64,000 bases of DNA from Bacillus sp. SA1-12 (GCF_000981385.1 NZ_LATZ01000119.1:124001-188000), one strand, 5' to 3'. Positions 16,127-25,666 are shown, numbered from the stretch's first letter. Numbers and translations are program-made. The notes: generated by a model not told the origin, from the letters alone.

Positions 16127-17224
16127 ATGTGTTCTTATGTTCGTCATTATTATGCTGGCGGGAATACAGCGAAGGGATTTTATAGTCTTTATGATTCAGT
16201 ATTAGAGGATGTTGAACGTTTGTTTATTCTAAAGGGGGGTCCTGGTACTGGGAAATCCTCGCTTATGAAAAGAATTGGCGAACATATGGAAGGTAAAGGG
16301 TTTGATATTGAATATCTGCATTGTGCATCCGATAATCATTCAATTGATGGGGTCATTCTCCCTGCCTATAAGGTTGGTGTTGTCGATGGCACTGCCCCGC
16401 ATATCATTGAACCTAAAGCACCTGGGGTTATTGAAGAGTATGTAAACCTTGGGGTTGCTTGGAATTCACAGCAGCTTTTAGTCAATAAAGAAGCGATTCT
16501 CCAATTAAACAAGGAAATTTCTAATAAATTTGCTTTGGCTTATGAAACATTCGCCGAAGCGTTACGTGCTCATGATGACATTGAGGAAATATATATCGCA
16601 AATATGGACTTTGCCGAAGCAAATAAGCTTTCACAAGATTTGGTCTCTCTTTTCTACGGTAAAGACCAACTAGATAAAAAACCAAGCATTAAACATCGGT
16701 TTTTAGGTGCCGCTACTCCCCTAGGAGCAGTTGATTTTATTCAGAACTTAACGGAAGACATTGAAAAACGTTACTTTATTAAAGGTAGAGCTGGGTCTGG
16801 TAAATCAACAATGCTTAAGAAAATTGTTGCCGCTGGTGAAGAAAAAGGCTTTGATGTAGAAGTCTACCATTGCGGATTTGACCCTAATAGTCTTGATATG
16901 GTTATTTTGCGGGAAAAAGGTATTGCCATATTTGACAGTACGGCTCCGCATGAATATTTTCCTGATCGTGATTCAGACGAAATCATCGATATGTATGAAA
17001 GATGCATTACAGCTGGTACAGACGAAAAATATGCAGAAGACATTGCAAGAACAACGAAAGCATACAAAGATAAAATGAAGGAAGCTATTTCCTACTTGGC
17101 AGAAGCAAAAGTACTTCGGGATAAGCTAGAGGCATATTATATAGCAGCCATGGATTTTTCAAAGGTGGAAGAGATTCAACAAAACATCTTGAAGGAAATT
17201 GAGATGTTTATTGATAAGAAATAG
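16127..17224 (+). CDS. Tandem P-loop ATPase-like protein (PRK06851 type)
   Basis: The 365-residue protein is built of two related halves. Each has a P-loop (GGPGTGKSS in the first half, GRAGSGKST in the second). Each then has a segment GFDIEYLHC or GFDVEVYHC, and a closing helix with IYIANMDF or YYIAAMDF. The second half thus repeats the first, and both keep Walker A Lys. It is a conserved Bacillus protein with no proven role; a nucleotide-dependent switch or spore-related ATPase is a guess. I prefer ATG 16127, six bases after AAAGGGTG, over GTG 16118. It has no operon partner. Confidence 0.75.
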   Translation: MCSYVRHYYAGGNTAKGFYSLYDSVLEDVERLFILKGGPGTGKSSLMKRIGEHMEGKGFDIEYLHCASDNHSIDGVILPAYKVGVVDGTAPHIIEPKAPGVIEEYVNLGVAWNSQQLLVNKEAILQLNKEISNKFALAYETFAEALRAHDDIEEIYIANMDFAEANKLSQDLVSLFYGKDQLDKKPSIKHRFLGAATPLGAVDFIQNLTEDIEKRYFIKGRAGSGKSTMLKKIVAAGEEKGFDVEVYHCGFDPNSLDMVILREKGIAIFDSTAPHEYFPDRDSDEIIDMYERCITAGTDEKYAEDIARTTKAYKDKMKEAISYLAEAKVLRDKLEAYYIAAMDFSKVEEIQQNILKEIEMFIDKK

Positions 17225-17232
17225 TTTGCTTG

Positions 17233-17263
17233 AAAAGGCGGTCATATCTCTTGACCGCCTTTC
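17233..17263. terminator. Bidirectional terminator between convergent genes
   Basis: AAAGGCGGTCA / TGACCGCCTTT forms an 11-bp stem with T-rich flanks on both strands. Confidence 0.85.
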
Positions 17264-17266
17264 ATT

Positions 17267-17950
17267 TTAATATTGAAATTCGGTAGAAACTCTGGCTTCA
17301 ATTTCGATTTCTCTCCTTTGAATTGGTGGAGCTGCTTGAAAGGATGATTCTGGAGCAGCAGATAAACTTAACTCCTTTGGCGAGATAGCAGAAGGAACTT
17401 CCGTTACTTTCACTGGCGGCTGCTTGACTGTAACACCTAACTGCTCTCCAAGCTTTACCGCTTTTTCAGTAGCATTTTTCATTGCAAGCTGTAACGCCTT
17501 TTGGTAGTAGGTCTCTTCATTTGTGACTTCAAACCGTAAGCTTCCTGCCATATTAGCTCCAGCCGAGACGGCTGTTTTATAAATGACGCCAGCATCTTCA
17601 ATGTCGCGAACAGTAAGTTCGAATACGTGCTGGATTTGATATCCTCTTAAAATTGATTTTCCTTCGACAAAGTCATAGATTGGCTGGATGGTATAGGATA
17701 ATGTTTGAATATCATCATCAGACACTCCAATCTTTTTAAGCGCCTCAATAACTTGTTTCGAACGCTTGGAATTCTCATTTTGTGCAGCCTCAACATCTTT
17801 ATTTTCCGTCATTACCCCGATATTAATGATTGCTTGGTCAGGTATAACAGTTAACCGTCCAGCTCCATCAACAGACATTTTACCTTGTATCTGTCTAAAA
17901 GATCTTTCGGAGGAAGGATAATATACATATGGTGTTTGAAAATAATTCAT
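17267..17950 (-). CDS. SIMPL (DUF541) domain protein
   Basis: The 227-residue protein carries the SIMPL/DUF541 fold: an N-terminal GRLTVIPDQAIINIGV strand, a LSYTIQPIYD segment, and YQKALQLAMKNATEKAVKLGEQLG in the C-terminal half. Family members outside this genus are periplasmic or surface proteins tied to oxidative stress or signalling. Here no signal peptide is visible, so the location is uncertain. The ATG at 17950 lies nine bases after AGAGAGG; an earlier in-frame ATG overlaps that site. It converges on the P-loop gene. Confidence 0.85.
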   Translation of the reverse strand: MNYFQTPYVYYPSSERSFRQIQGKMSVDGAGRLTVIPDQAIINIGVMTENKDVEAAQNENSKRSKQVIEALKKIGVSDDDIQTLSYTIQPIYDFVEGKSILRGYQIQHVFELTVRDIEDAGVIYKTAVSAGANMAGSLRFEVTNEETYYQKALQLAMKNATEKAVKLGEQLGVTVKQPPVKVTEVPSAISPKELSLSAAPESSFQAAPPIQRREIEIEARVSTEFQY

Positions 17951-18112
17951 GAATAACATCCTCTCTTTTTAATAACCGATTTACCAATGAAAAGGATTGA
18001 ATGTTCTATACAAAGGTATGCTTCAGGATAATTTATGAATACAAGTTTTCGTTATGGAAAAACTATATAAGTAATTTTTTGAAGATGTACGTTTAGAAAG
18101 GATTGATTATCA

Positions 18113-18382
18113 ATGGATAAAATTCAAATAGGGGAAGTTTTTACGATTACAGACGAAAACGATCAGGAAAATGAAGTCGAAGTTTTAGCTGCGATCAATT
18201 TAGATGGTACTGATTATGTTGCTGTTGGTTTTGTCGAAGATTTACAAAATGAATCAGAAGAGGACATCGACGTCTTTTTTTTAATGGTGGATGAGGAAGG
18301 TGACTTTTCACCAATTGAAAGTGATGAGGAATTTGATAAGGTTTCAGCTGCATTTGATGAATTAATGGATGAAGAGGACTAG
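18113..18382 (+). CDS. DUF1292 family acidic protein
   Basis: This 89-residue, very acidic protein matches DUF1292 (GEVFTITDENDQENEVEVLA, then VDEEGDFSPIESDEEF). Members are common small cytoplasmic proteins of Firmicutes with unknown function. The ATG at 18113 follows AAGGATTGAT at a normal distance. It is transcribed alone and ends at a palindromic terminator shared with the convergent NUDIX gene. Confidence 0.85.
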   Translation: MDKIQIGEVFTITDENDQENEVEVLAAINLDGTDYVAVGFVEDLQNESEEDIDVFFLMVDEEGDFSPIESDEEFDKVSAAFDELMDEED

Positions 18383-18403
18383 AGAGGGGATTCCCCTCTC
18401 TAG
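18379..18403. terminator. Palindromic terminator between convergent genes
   Basis: CTAGAGAGGGGA is followed at once by TTCCCCTCTCTAG, giving an almost loop-free hairpin that overlaps the end of the DUF1292 gene. Confidence 0.65.
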
Positions 18404-18414
18404 TTATTAAATTG

Positions 18415-18975
18415 CTATAAGATTCGAAATAGGACATGGTCATCAAGTGGTACAAAAGGATTAGTATCTTTAAGCAATCCTTCGGTTTTTCCATTGTAAG
18501 CAAGATGGATGAGCCATTTTGTGAAAGGAGCGACATTCATTGATTCGGTTTCTTCTATACTGTAGAAGCCGGCTTCATCTGATTCTATCCCATCTGGACT
18601 AGGAATTCCCTCAAGATAATCCATTGCAAAAGCAATATATAGATTATGCACACTACGCGGAAGGTCACGAATTGCTACAACGCTTCTTACCTTTGCTTTA
18701 ATACCTGCCTCTTCTTCAACCTCACGTACAATTGTATCCTCAATTGATTCTAATTGCTCAATATATCCGCCAGGATTTGTCCAGTAACCTTTTCCGGGGT
18801 TATGTGCGCGTTTTACCAATAGAAATTTACCGTCTTTTATTACTAACGCTCCGACACCGATACTATAGTCACCCCAAAAAATAAAATCACAGCTAGGGCA
18901 TGCCTTTCTGAATGTTCCATCGATGTCCCGATTCTCTAATGCATCTCCACATTTTAAACAGTAATTTGCTGACAA
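18415..18975 (-). CDS. NUDIX hydrolase with N-terminal zinc ribbon
   Basis: The 186-residue protein begins with a zinc ribbon (CLKCG and ACPSCD) and then carries a full Nudix box, GGYIEQLESIEDTIVREVEEEAG. It should hydrolyse a nucleoside diphosphate linked to another group; the NADH-pyrophosphatase-like ribbon hints at a dinucleotide or ADP-sugar. I placed the start at TTG 18975, eight bases after AGAGAGG. ATG 18984 abuts that site but cannot be excluded. The frame stays open further upstream without support. It is divergent from the CapA-like gene. Confidence 0.87.
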   Translation of the reverse strand: MSANYCLKCGDALENRDIDGTFRKACPSCDFIFWGDYSIGVGALVIKDGKFLLVKRAHNPGKGYWTNPGGYIEQLESIEDTIVREVEEEAGIKAKVRSVVAIRDLPRSVHNLYIAFAMDYLEGIPSPDGIESDEAGFYSIEETESMNVAPFTKWLIHLAYNGKTEGLLKDTNPFVPLDDHVLFRIL

Positions 18976-19181
18976 ACCTAACATCCTCTCTATATCAAAA
19001 AAATAAATGTAGTAGTCAAATTCGACATTATGAATCAAACTCCTTTGCTTATTTAATAAAGAATGTAAAAATAATGCTAAACACAATCGTTTAAATAAAA
19101 AGCTGACAAATCGACCTTTGTCAATTAGTGAGAAAAATGGTAAATTTAAAGGAGGTTTAAGTAGAAAAAGGAAGAATGATG

Positions 19182-20333
19182 ATGAAAATACGATTATTTT
19201 GTTGGATACTAGTACCACTGCTTATTATCGTTTCGATTTATTCATTTGTTCAATACAAATCGATTCAAGAGAAGAATACCGATTCAAGAAAGAAACAACC
19301 AATCGAAGAGATTGAGCAGCCAGCTAAGCTGTCAGAAACACCTATTGCAGCCTCTGCAGCAACTCTATCTGCTATTGGAGATGTGCTTATTCATGATCGG
19401 GTATATAACCCGCAACATCTTGGTAACGATCAGTATGATTTTATGCCCTTGCTTGAACCTGTTAAATCCTCTATCGGAACCTCTGATGTAACTGTTGCAA
19501 ATCAAGAATCAATGATTGGCGGAGCAGGAATTGGACTTTCAACTTATCCTTCGTTCAACAGTCCTCATGAAGTGGGGGATGCATTAAAAGAAAGCGGTGT
19601 AGATATTGTTACCATGGCTAACAATCATACGTTAGACCGGGGAGAAGAAGCGATTCAGAATGCTATTAACCACTGGAATAAGATAGGAATCCTTTATACT
19701 GGTTCGTTTGTCTCACCAAAGGATCACATGACCATTCGAACGATAGAGAAGAATGGGATTAAATTCTCTTTTTTAGCATATACCTATGGGACAAACGGGA
19801 TTTCTATACCAGAGGGTAAGTCATATCTTGTTAACCTAATAGATATGGAGAAGATAAAAAAAGAGATTGTACTTGCTAAAAAGATATCTGATGTCGTGGT
19901 GGTAAGCCTTCATTTTGGAAAGGAATATGAGAGGCTGCCAAATGATGAGCAAAAGCAAATAGCTCGTCAAACCGCAAATGCCGGTGCTGATATCATTATC
20001 GGCCATCATCCGCATGTCTTGCAGCCGATTGAATGGATCACAAGAGAAGATGGTAAACGTACAATTGTCGCCTACTCACTCGGTAATTTTTTAACAGGAC
20101 AAACTAACGACTATAAAGATCTCGGCGGGATTATGCAGATAAAGGTTGAAAAGGTTGAGGTAAATGGAAAAATGTCAATTACATTAAAAGATCCTGCGTT
20201 TTTACCAACTTTTGTGAATCAAAAGTATATTGTTGCTCCTCTTCATCAGGTAAAAGGCAAAACTGAAGTTTATGAAGAAATCAAAAAACATATGTCACAA
20301 TGGATGCCAGAGCTAAAATTTTCACTTCAATAA
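19182..20333 (+). CDS. CapA-family metallophosphoesterase-like membrane protein
   Basis: The 383-residue protein has one N-terminal membrane segment and an outside CapA/PgsA-like domain. Metal-site motifs are clear: GDVLIHD, VANQE, MANNHTLDRG, HFGKEY and GHHPHVLQP. CapA proteins take part in poly-gamma-glutamate capsule synthesis, but many single copies have no pgsBC beside them, as here, so the substrate is unknown. Three consecutive ATG codons lie at 19176-19184. The third has the best distance to AAGGAAG and is used here. Confidence 0.85.
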   Translation: MKIRLFCWILVPLLIIVSIYSFVQYKSIQEKNTDSRKKQPIEEIEQPAKLSETPIAASAATLSAIGDVLIHDRVYNPQHLGNDQYDFMPLLEPVKSSIGTSDVTVANQESMIGGAGIGLSTYPSFNSPHEVGDALKESGVDIVTMANNHTLDRGEEAIQNAINHWNKIGILYTGSFVSPKDHMTIRTIEKNGIKFSFLAYTYGTNGISIPEGKSYLVNLIDMEKIKKEIVLAKKISDVVVVSLHFGKEYERLPNDEQKQIARQTANAGADIIIGHHPHVLQPIEWITREDGKRTIVAYSLGNFLTGQTNDYKDLGGIMQIKVEKVEVNGKMSITLKDPAFLPTFVNQKYIVAPLHQVKGKTEVYEEIKKHMSQWMPELKFSLQ

Positions 20334-20714
20334 CGTGAGCTGATTTTTATAAGTTGGTTTCCTCCTTTGTTCTTACTTTTTTAATCAATCATTGAGGGAA
20401 CGGGGGATGACCAACTTAAAAAAATTGTGGTAAGTTATCAAGGGCAGAAAAATAATCAATTTGATAAAATATGATCATATAGATTATTAAATTACATTTT
20501 ATTAAAATAATAACAGATTAACCACAACACAAAACCTTCTTAAAACATATCTTGATGAACGTACCTCAATAATCAAAAAATTCTAAAAATAGATTGACTT
20601 CGACTTTTCTCATATGATATATATCTAATTAGCTAGTTGAGGGTGCAGAAGATATTACTCAATCTTAAAGGACAGAAAAAAATACATACTTCAGAATAAA
20701 GAAGGAAGTAAATA
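20334..20714. other. Long AT-rich intergenic region
   Basis: No gene is supported. The first part is AT-rich. From about 20635 the base composition changes and leads into the structured stretch that follows. Confidence 0.4.
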
Positions 20715-20816
20715 AGTGCTGGATAAAACTGCCCGAAAAAATCGGACGAAGGGTGGTTGTCCAAGTCAGGTAATACATATAGTTGCGGCAGTTTAACCAT
20801 GATGAGTCTCAGCACT
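20715..20816 (+). ncRNA. Structured RNA candidate X upstream of the LacI-type regulator
   Basis: Nested stems are visible. AGTGCTG (20715-20721) pairs with CAGCACT (20810-20816). AAACTGCC (20726-20733) pairs with GGCAGTTT (20787-20794). Inside, GGAC (20744-20747) pairs with GTCC (20759-20762). The match to a known RNA family is open. It may be part of the leader of the regulator gene or a remnant of another element. Confidence 0.4.
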
Positions 20817-20828
20817 ACCAACAGAGAG

Positions 20829-20842
20829 GTTAGCGAGCTAAC
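20829..20842. promoter_or_regulatory. Inverted repeat, possible operator or hairpin
   Basis: GTTAGC-GA-GCTAAC lies 96 bases before the LacI-type regulator's start. It could be that regulator's own operator or a hairpin of the RNA candidate just upstream. Confidence 0.35.
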
Positions 20843-20937
20843 TTTGCCACGTCCAATGGCATAGCCAAACTTGTGTATCATGTCCTTCTAAAACTAGCTG
20901 ATGGAAGTCTCACTTTATAGGATATGTGGTGATAAAC

Positions 20938-21972
20938 ATGAAAATTACGGCTAAAACAATTGCTGAACAGCTTGGGTTATCCATTGCCACTGTCGATCGG
21001 GCACTAAACAATAGGGGAAAGGTAAGTCCAAAAACCTTGAAAAAAGTGTTAGAAAAAGCAGAGGAATTAAACTATAAACCAAATATGTCAGCAAGCTTGC
21101 TTTCCCGAAAGAAACAGATACTTATTGCGATTGTTTTTCCAGTTTATCCTGAATATTTTTGGAAAGAAATCGAAATCGGAATCATGAAAACCTATAAAGA
21201 TTTACGTGATTTTGGATTTGAAATTGATATTATAAGAACTAAGAAATTTGATATCGAGGAACAAGTAAAGGTTGTGCAAGACATTATTAATTCCGGAGAT
21301 TACGATGGACTGGTTCTTTCAGCTAATGATGCAGCCCCATTAATGCAAGTTATAAATGCTGGAATTGAAAGCGGTTTCCCTATTTACACATTCAATAATG
21401 ATTCTCCTTTAAGTAAAAGAATATCGTATGTTGGTGCAGATTATCAAGATTCAGGCCGTTTAGCTGGTGAGTTATTGGAACGATTTACACATAACTCCAA
21501 GAAATTTGCATTAATTACCGACAAAATGAATACATTTCAAATGCAGCAAAAAGTACTTGGGTTTATTGATTACTTAACACAATGCAATGGAATGGAATCT
21601 ATACGGCCCTTAAAGATTAGTAATACTGAATTGTCTAATTTGATTATGGAATTAAAGCAAGACATAGAACAAGTTGATGGTATTTATGTTGCTACAGGTG
21701 CTCTTGCAGAAGTGGCTCGCGAAATAGAGAAAATGAAACTATCGAAGAAACCAATTTTAATTGGCCATGATATGAATAAAGAAATTCACCATTATCTCCT
21801 AAATGATGTTATTACAGCTACGATCTGCCAAGACCCGGTATATCAAGGGGCTTTAGCAGTCAGAAAGGCTTTTGATCATTTAATGCTGGAAGAACCAATT
21901 AAGGTAGTTGAGGATATTGTTAAGCTTGAAATCGTTACAAAGGGTAATGTGAAATATTATATTCATGACTGA
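20938..21972 (+). CDS. LacI-family transcriptional regulator
   Basis: The 344-residue protein has a LacI helix-turn-helix (KTIAEQLGLSIATVDRALNNRGKVS, residues ~4-29). A periplasmic-binding-protein-like sensor domain follows (YDGLVLSANDAAP, SYVGADYQDSGRLAGELL). It should bind an operator and release it when a sugar or sugar derivative binds. It precedes the carbohydrate cluster at 22.4-28.7 kb in the same direction, so it is probably that cluster's regulator. The ATG at 20938 follows GGTGAT; GTG codons at 20926 and 20929 overlap that site. About 420 bases separate it from the first cluster gene, so they have separate promoters. Confidence 0.88.
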   Translation: MKITAKTIAEQLGLSIATVDRALNNRGKVSPKTLKKVLEKAEELNYKPNMSASLLSRKKQILIAIVFPVYPEYFWKEIEIGIMKTYKDLRDFGFEIDIIRTKKFDIEEQVKVVQDIINSGDYDGLVLSANDAAPLMQVINAGIESGFPIYTFNNDSPLSKRISYVGADYQDSGRLAGELLERFTHNSKKFALITDKMNTFQMQQKVLGFIDYLTQCNGMESIRPLKISNTELSNLIMELKQDIEQVDGIYVATGALAEVAREIEKMKLSKKPILIGHDMNKEIHHYLLNDVITATICQDPVYQGALAVRKAFDHLMLEEPIKVVEDIVKLEIVTKGNVKYYIHD

Positions 21973-22392
21973 TAATCGTACCTTATAAGCGAAAATATAT
22001 AGGCTGCTCTTTAATGATCATAATAAAAGATCTATCCCATGTTTATTCTAGGCCTTTTCTATGAGATTGCAGTTTTTAAAAAGGCTCTTTGAGAAACTGT
22101 TTCATGTAAATTGGAGCTGGTTGCGAGAATCTTGAAAGGCAGATGGACAGGTGAGACTGATGCAGGCGATTACTCCTAGAAGGCTCTCCGTCCTCCCTGC
22201 GGTAAGCTTGCTTCTTAAACGGAGATCAACCTTCCGCACTGCTTGCTAATTTGCAAAAAGTTTGCGAAAAGAGTTTTATACAAAAATGAGGTACGATAAT
22301 CAATTTTTCTTGAAAGGATGTGGTGCATAACAAAACTTCGTAACATGATTAATTGATTCATAGAATGACTAAATTAGGAGAGTGATAGTTGT
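21973..22392. other. Intergenic region with a decayed GC-richer repeat
   Basis: Bases ~22110-22250 include ATTGGAGCTGG, GGTGAGACTGATGCAGGCG and CCTCCCTGCGGTAAGC. This looks like a degraded copy of a GC-rich intergenic repeat that I recall from many Bacillus genomes. The rest is AT-rich and should hold the promoter of the carbohydrate cluster. No gene is seen. Confidence 0.45.
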
Positions 22393-23406
22393 ATGAACAA
22401 GTTAAAAGTGATCCAAATTGGTGTTGGCGGTTTCGGACAATCCTGGCTGACCATTTTGAAGGATTTTGACGAAATCGAGCTCGTTGCCATAGTGGATGTT
22501 GATGAGAATAATATTCAAAATGCAATAAAAGCTCTAAACGATGAAACTGTCCTCAAATTCCAAAATCATTTAGAAGCCTTTGAACAGGTTCAAGCAGATA
22601 TTGCCATTATTATTACTCCTCCGCAAACCCATAAGCAGTTAGCAATCGATGCATTAGAAGCAGGAATGTATGTTTTCATGGAAAAACCTATTACCCACAC
22701 CTTTGAAGAAGCGATTGAGCTAGCAAATCAATCAAAACAATACGAGAAATTTATTATGATCAGCCAAAATTACCGTTGGAGACCAGAAATTGAAGCGATC
22801 AAAAATTGTATTCAAGCAGGAACAATAGGAGCTGTTGAATACGGAGAATGGAATTTTAGAAGAGCGACAAAATTTGGCGGCTGGCGTGATCAATATAGTG
22901 AGATTTTAATAGAGGATATGAGCATTCATCACTTTGATTTATTAAGACATATTTTAGGCAAAGAACCTTCATCTATTTATGCAAAGAGCATGAAACCTTC
23001 ATGGAGCTGGTTCGGCGGCAATGGGGTTGCGAGCGCTATCATTAAGTTTGATGATATCTTAATCAATTATTTTGGCAGCTGGGTTACTCGCGGAAATGAG
23101 ACTTCATGGAACGGAGAGGTTCGTCTTGTTGGCAGTAAAGGAATCGTAGAACTCATAAATGATGTACCAATGCTCACACTTGAAGATGGTATGACAACAG
23201 AGCTGAAACTGCCAAAAATGCGCTATACAGATCGGGCATTTTCCATCTACGAGATGATTGAAGCAATAAAGGAAAATCGAAAGCCAATTACACATATTGA
23301 AGATAATCTTAAGAGTTTTGCAATAGTAGGCGGAGCTTTAAAGTCGATTAAAAAAGGAGCAGAAGTTGTTGTTTTGGAGAATAAAAGCACTGAAGCAATA
23401 AAATAA
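22393..23406 (+). CDS. Gfo/Idh/MocA-family dehydrogenase 1
   Basis: The 337-residue enzyme has the family's N-terminal Rossmann fold (IQIGVGGFGQSW), the EKPITHTFEEA motif with its conserved Lys, and the C-terminal alpha/beta dehydrogenase domain. It oxidises or reduces a sugar, inositol or related polyol with NAD(P). It starts at ATG 22393 behind AGGAGAGTGA. It opens the carbohydrate cluster, 14 bases before the binding-protein gene. The second dehydrogenase at the cluster's end differs strongly from it, so two redox steps are likely. Confidence 0.88.
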   Translation: MNKLKVIQIGVGGFGQSWLTILKDFDEIELVAIVDVDENNIQNAIKALNDETVLKFQNHLEAFEQVQADIAIIITPPQTHKQLAIDALEAGMYVFMEKPITHTFEEAIELANQSKQYEKFIMISQNYRWRPEIEAIKNCIQAGTIGAVEYGEWNFRRATKFGGWRDQYSEILIEDMSIHHFDLLRHILGKEPSSIYAKSMKPSWSWFGGNGVASAIIKFDDILINYFGSWVTRGNETSWNGEVRLVGSKGIVELINDVPMLTLEDGMTTELKLPKMRYTDRAFSIYEMIEAIKENRKPITHIEDNLKSFAIVGGALKSIKKGAEVVVLENKSTEAIK

Positions 23407-23420
23407 AGGGGGCATTATTA

Positions 23421-24665
23421 ATGAAGGCGCAATGGAAGATGTTAAGCGGTCTTTTATTATTAGTGGTCATTGCACTTGTTGGTTGCAGCGATGAAGCAAG
23501 TAATGACAGGGGTGAGCATGATGTTATTACATTAAGGGTCTGGGATTATTTGAGCCCAGATTCTCCATCGGAAAAAGAGCAATTAGAATTGCTTCGTACT
23601 TACGAAGAAAACCACCCGAATATTAAGTTTGAGCGAACGTATTTTCCATTTGCGGATTTAAAAACAAAGCTTCTTCAAGGTATTGCCGGTGGTGAATTAC
23701 CAGATATCGTGCTAATCGATAATCCTGATCATCAAGCCTTCGCATCAGCTGGGGTATTTGCAGATATTTCAAAGGAAGTGGCAGAATGGGGACAGGCAGA
23801 TCAATATTTTGAAGGTCCAAAAGCTTCAACGATGTTAGAAGGAAAGTATTATGGCATCCCTAATAACAGTAATGCTCTAGCCCTTTTTTACAATAAAGAT
23901 TTGTTTAAAGAAGCGGGAATATCTGAACCGCCTAAAACATGGGATGAATTAAAAGATGTCGCAAAAAAACTAACAACTACTGATAGAAAAGGTTTAGCCA
24001 TGGCGGCCACCAAAAGCGAAGAAGGCACATTTCAATTTCTTCCCTTCTTATGGCAGGCAGGTGCAGATTTAAATTCCATGGACAGTCCAGAAGCAATCTC
24101 GGCAATGAAATTTATTCAGGACATGGTGAAGGAAGGTTCAATGTCAGAAAATATTGTGAATTGGAATCAGCAAGATGTTCTTGTTCAATTTCAAACTGGT
24201 AAAGCAGCTATGATGGTAAATGGTCCCTGGCAGTTACCTACGCTTAGAGAAGAATCGAAGGATTTAAACTGGGATGTCACACTTATGCCAATAGGAAAAA
24301 CATCTGCCTCGATCCTTGGAGGTGAAAACTGGGCTATTTCTGCTACTTCAGAACATAAACAAGAGGCGTTTGATTTTATCACTTGGTCTCAACAGCCTGA
24401 TGTATTAGGACCGATGCATGAACTTGGCGGTCGTTTGCCAAATCGAGAAGATGTTGCCGGAGATAAACAATATGAGTGGAACAAAGATGAGCAATTGCAA
24501 GTATTTGTCCAACAAATTAAAACATCAAAACCGCGTGCTTACGGAACAAAATATCCTGAAATCTCAACCGTAGTTCAGGAAGCGATTCAACGATCAATCT
24601 CTGGTGAGGATGTTGAAAACATAATGCAAGAATCTGCTGAGAAAATAGCGCCTTTATTACAATAA
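23421..24665 (+). CDS. Sugar ABC transporter substrate-binding lipoprotein
   Basis: The 414-residue product is a family-1 solute-binding protein (MalE/YurO type) with lipobox ALVGC (Cys22). Typical segments are LRVWDYLSP near the mature start, LPDIVLIDNPDH, GIPNNSNALALFYNKDLF and GENWAIS. It should capture an unidentified sugar outside the membrane and pass it to the two permeases that follow. Translation starts at ATG 23421 behind AAGGGGGC. The gene belongs to the carbohydrate operon. Confidence 0.92.
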   Translation: MKAQWKMLSGLLLLVVIALVGCSDEASNDRGEHDVITLRVWDYLSPDSPSEKEQLELLRTYEENHPNIKFERTYFPFADLKTKLLQGIAGGELPDIVLIDNPDHQAFASAGVFADISKEVAEWGQADQYFEGPKASTMLEGKYYGIPNNSNALALFYNKDLFKEAGISEPPKTWDELKDVAKKLTTTDRKGLAMAATKSEEGTFQFLPFLWQAGADLNSMDSPEAISAMKFIQDMVKEGSMSENIVNWNQQDVLVQFQTGKAAMMVNGPWQLPTLREESKDLNWDVTLMPIGKTSASILGGENWAISATSEHKQEAFDFITWSQQPDVLGPMHELGGRLPNREDVAGDKQYEWNKDEQLQVFVQQIKTSKPRAYGTKYPEISTVVQEAIQRSISGEDVENIMQESAEKIAPLLQ

Positions 24666-24724
24666 GTTTTTAATTGCTTAAAAATAAAAGTATCTTACAA
24701 GGAGTAAGCAAAGGAGGCATAACT

Positions 24725-25666
24725 ATGGAAGCAGATACAAGAATTGAAACGAATAAAAGGGTTGGTACTGAATGGCAGTTCGGACCATTTATAAAAAAAA
24801 CACTGCCTAAATATCTATTTATTATACCTGCCTTTCTTTTTGTCGTCATTTTTATGCTCTATCCAATTTTCTATAATCTATTTATTAGCTTTCAAGACTT
24901 TACGATCTATAATTTGAAAGGCGAAAAACCGTTTATAGGATTGGAAAATTACAGGCAAATCTTTCAAGATGAAAGATTTTTCCCAGGATTGAAAAACACA
25001 GTGATTTATACCGTTTCATGTATCGTTTTCCAGCTTTCGATAGGATTTTTATTAGCATTGTTTTTTAATCAGAGATTTCCGCTCCGTAACTTTTTTCGTT
25101 CGATTTTGCTTTTAGCTTGGATGACGCCGCTAGTCATAACCGGTACGTTATTTAAATGGCTTTATGATGTAGATTATGGTGTCTTCAACTATTTTCTTGT
25201 CCAAATGGGCTTGATCAATGAGCCGATCAACTGGTTGGGGCAACAAAGCACTGCGCTGCTAGCGATTATTATTACAAATATCTGGATAGGTATTCCCTTT
25301 AACATGATTCTCTTATTGTCAGCATTGCAAGCGCTGCCAAATGATGTGTATGAGGCGGCAAAAATAGATGGTGCTTCAAGGCTTCAGTCCTTCTTTAAAA
25401 TAACAATTCCGCTTTTGAAACCGGCAATCTTGGTTATTCTCGTTCTAGGGATCATTTACACATTTAAAGTGTTTGATATTATCCTGATCATGACTGGGGG
25501 AGGGCCTGTGAATGCTACACAAGTATTACCGTTTTTGGGATACGAGCTGGCATTTGTAAACTTTAAGTTTGGACTTAGCGGTGCAGTAGCGACCGTCATT
25601 CTCTTAATCTTAACTTGCATTTCTCTTGTTTACTTATATTTGATCAGGAAGGAGGAGTCCTTGTGA
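24725..25666 (+). CDS. Sugar ABC transporter permease (MalF type)
   Basis: The 313-residue membrane protein has six predicted spans and the EAA loop (EAAKIDGASRLQSFFKITIPLLKP) that contacts the ATPase. The ATG at 24725 follows a strong AAAGGAGG; the frame is open from 24674 but without a better start. It overlaps the next permease gene by one base, implying coupled translation. No ATPase gene is present in the cluster. In Bacillus such importers often share the MsmX-type ATPase, and the same is inferred here. Confidence 0.92.
   Translation: MEADTRIETNKRVGTEWQFGPFIKKTLPKYLFIIPAFLFVVIFMLYPIFYNLFISFQDFTIYNLKGEKPFIGLENYRQIFQDERFFPGLKNTVIYTVSCIVFQLSIGFLLALFFNQRFPLRNFFRSILLLAWMTPLVITGTLFKWLYDVDYGVFNYFLVQMGLINEPINWLGQQSTALLAIIITNIWIGIPFNMILLLSALQALPNDVYEAAKIDGASRLQSFFKITIPLLKPAILVILVLGIIYTFKVFDIILIMTGGGPVNATQVLPFLGYELAFVNFKFGLSGAVATVILLILTCISLVYLYLIRKEESL

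Noticed and set aside
20744..20765. T-box-like AAGGGTGGTT sequence
   Set aside because: No specifier loop, no adjacent terminator and the downstream gene is a sugar-type regulator, not an amino acid gene.
20633..20881. 82-residue minus-strand frame in the structured tract
   Set aside because: No ribosome binding site and no protein family resemblance; the RNA-like stems explain the composition better.
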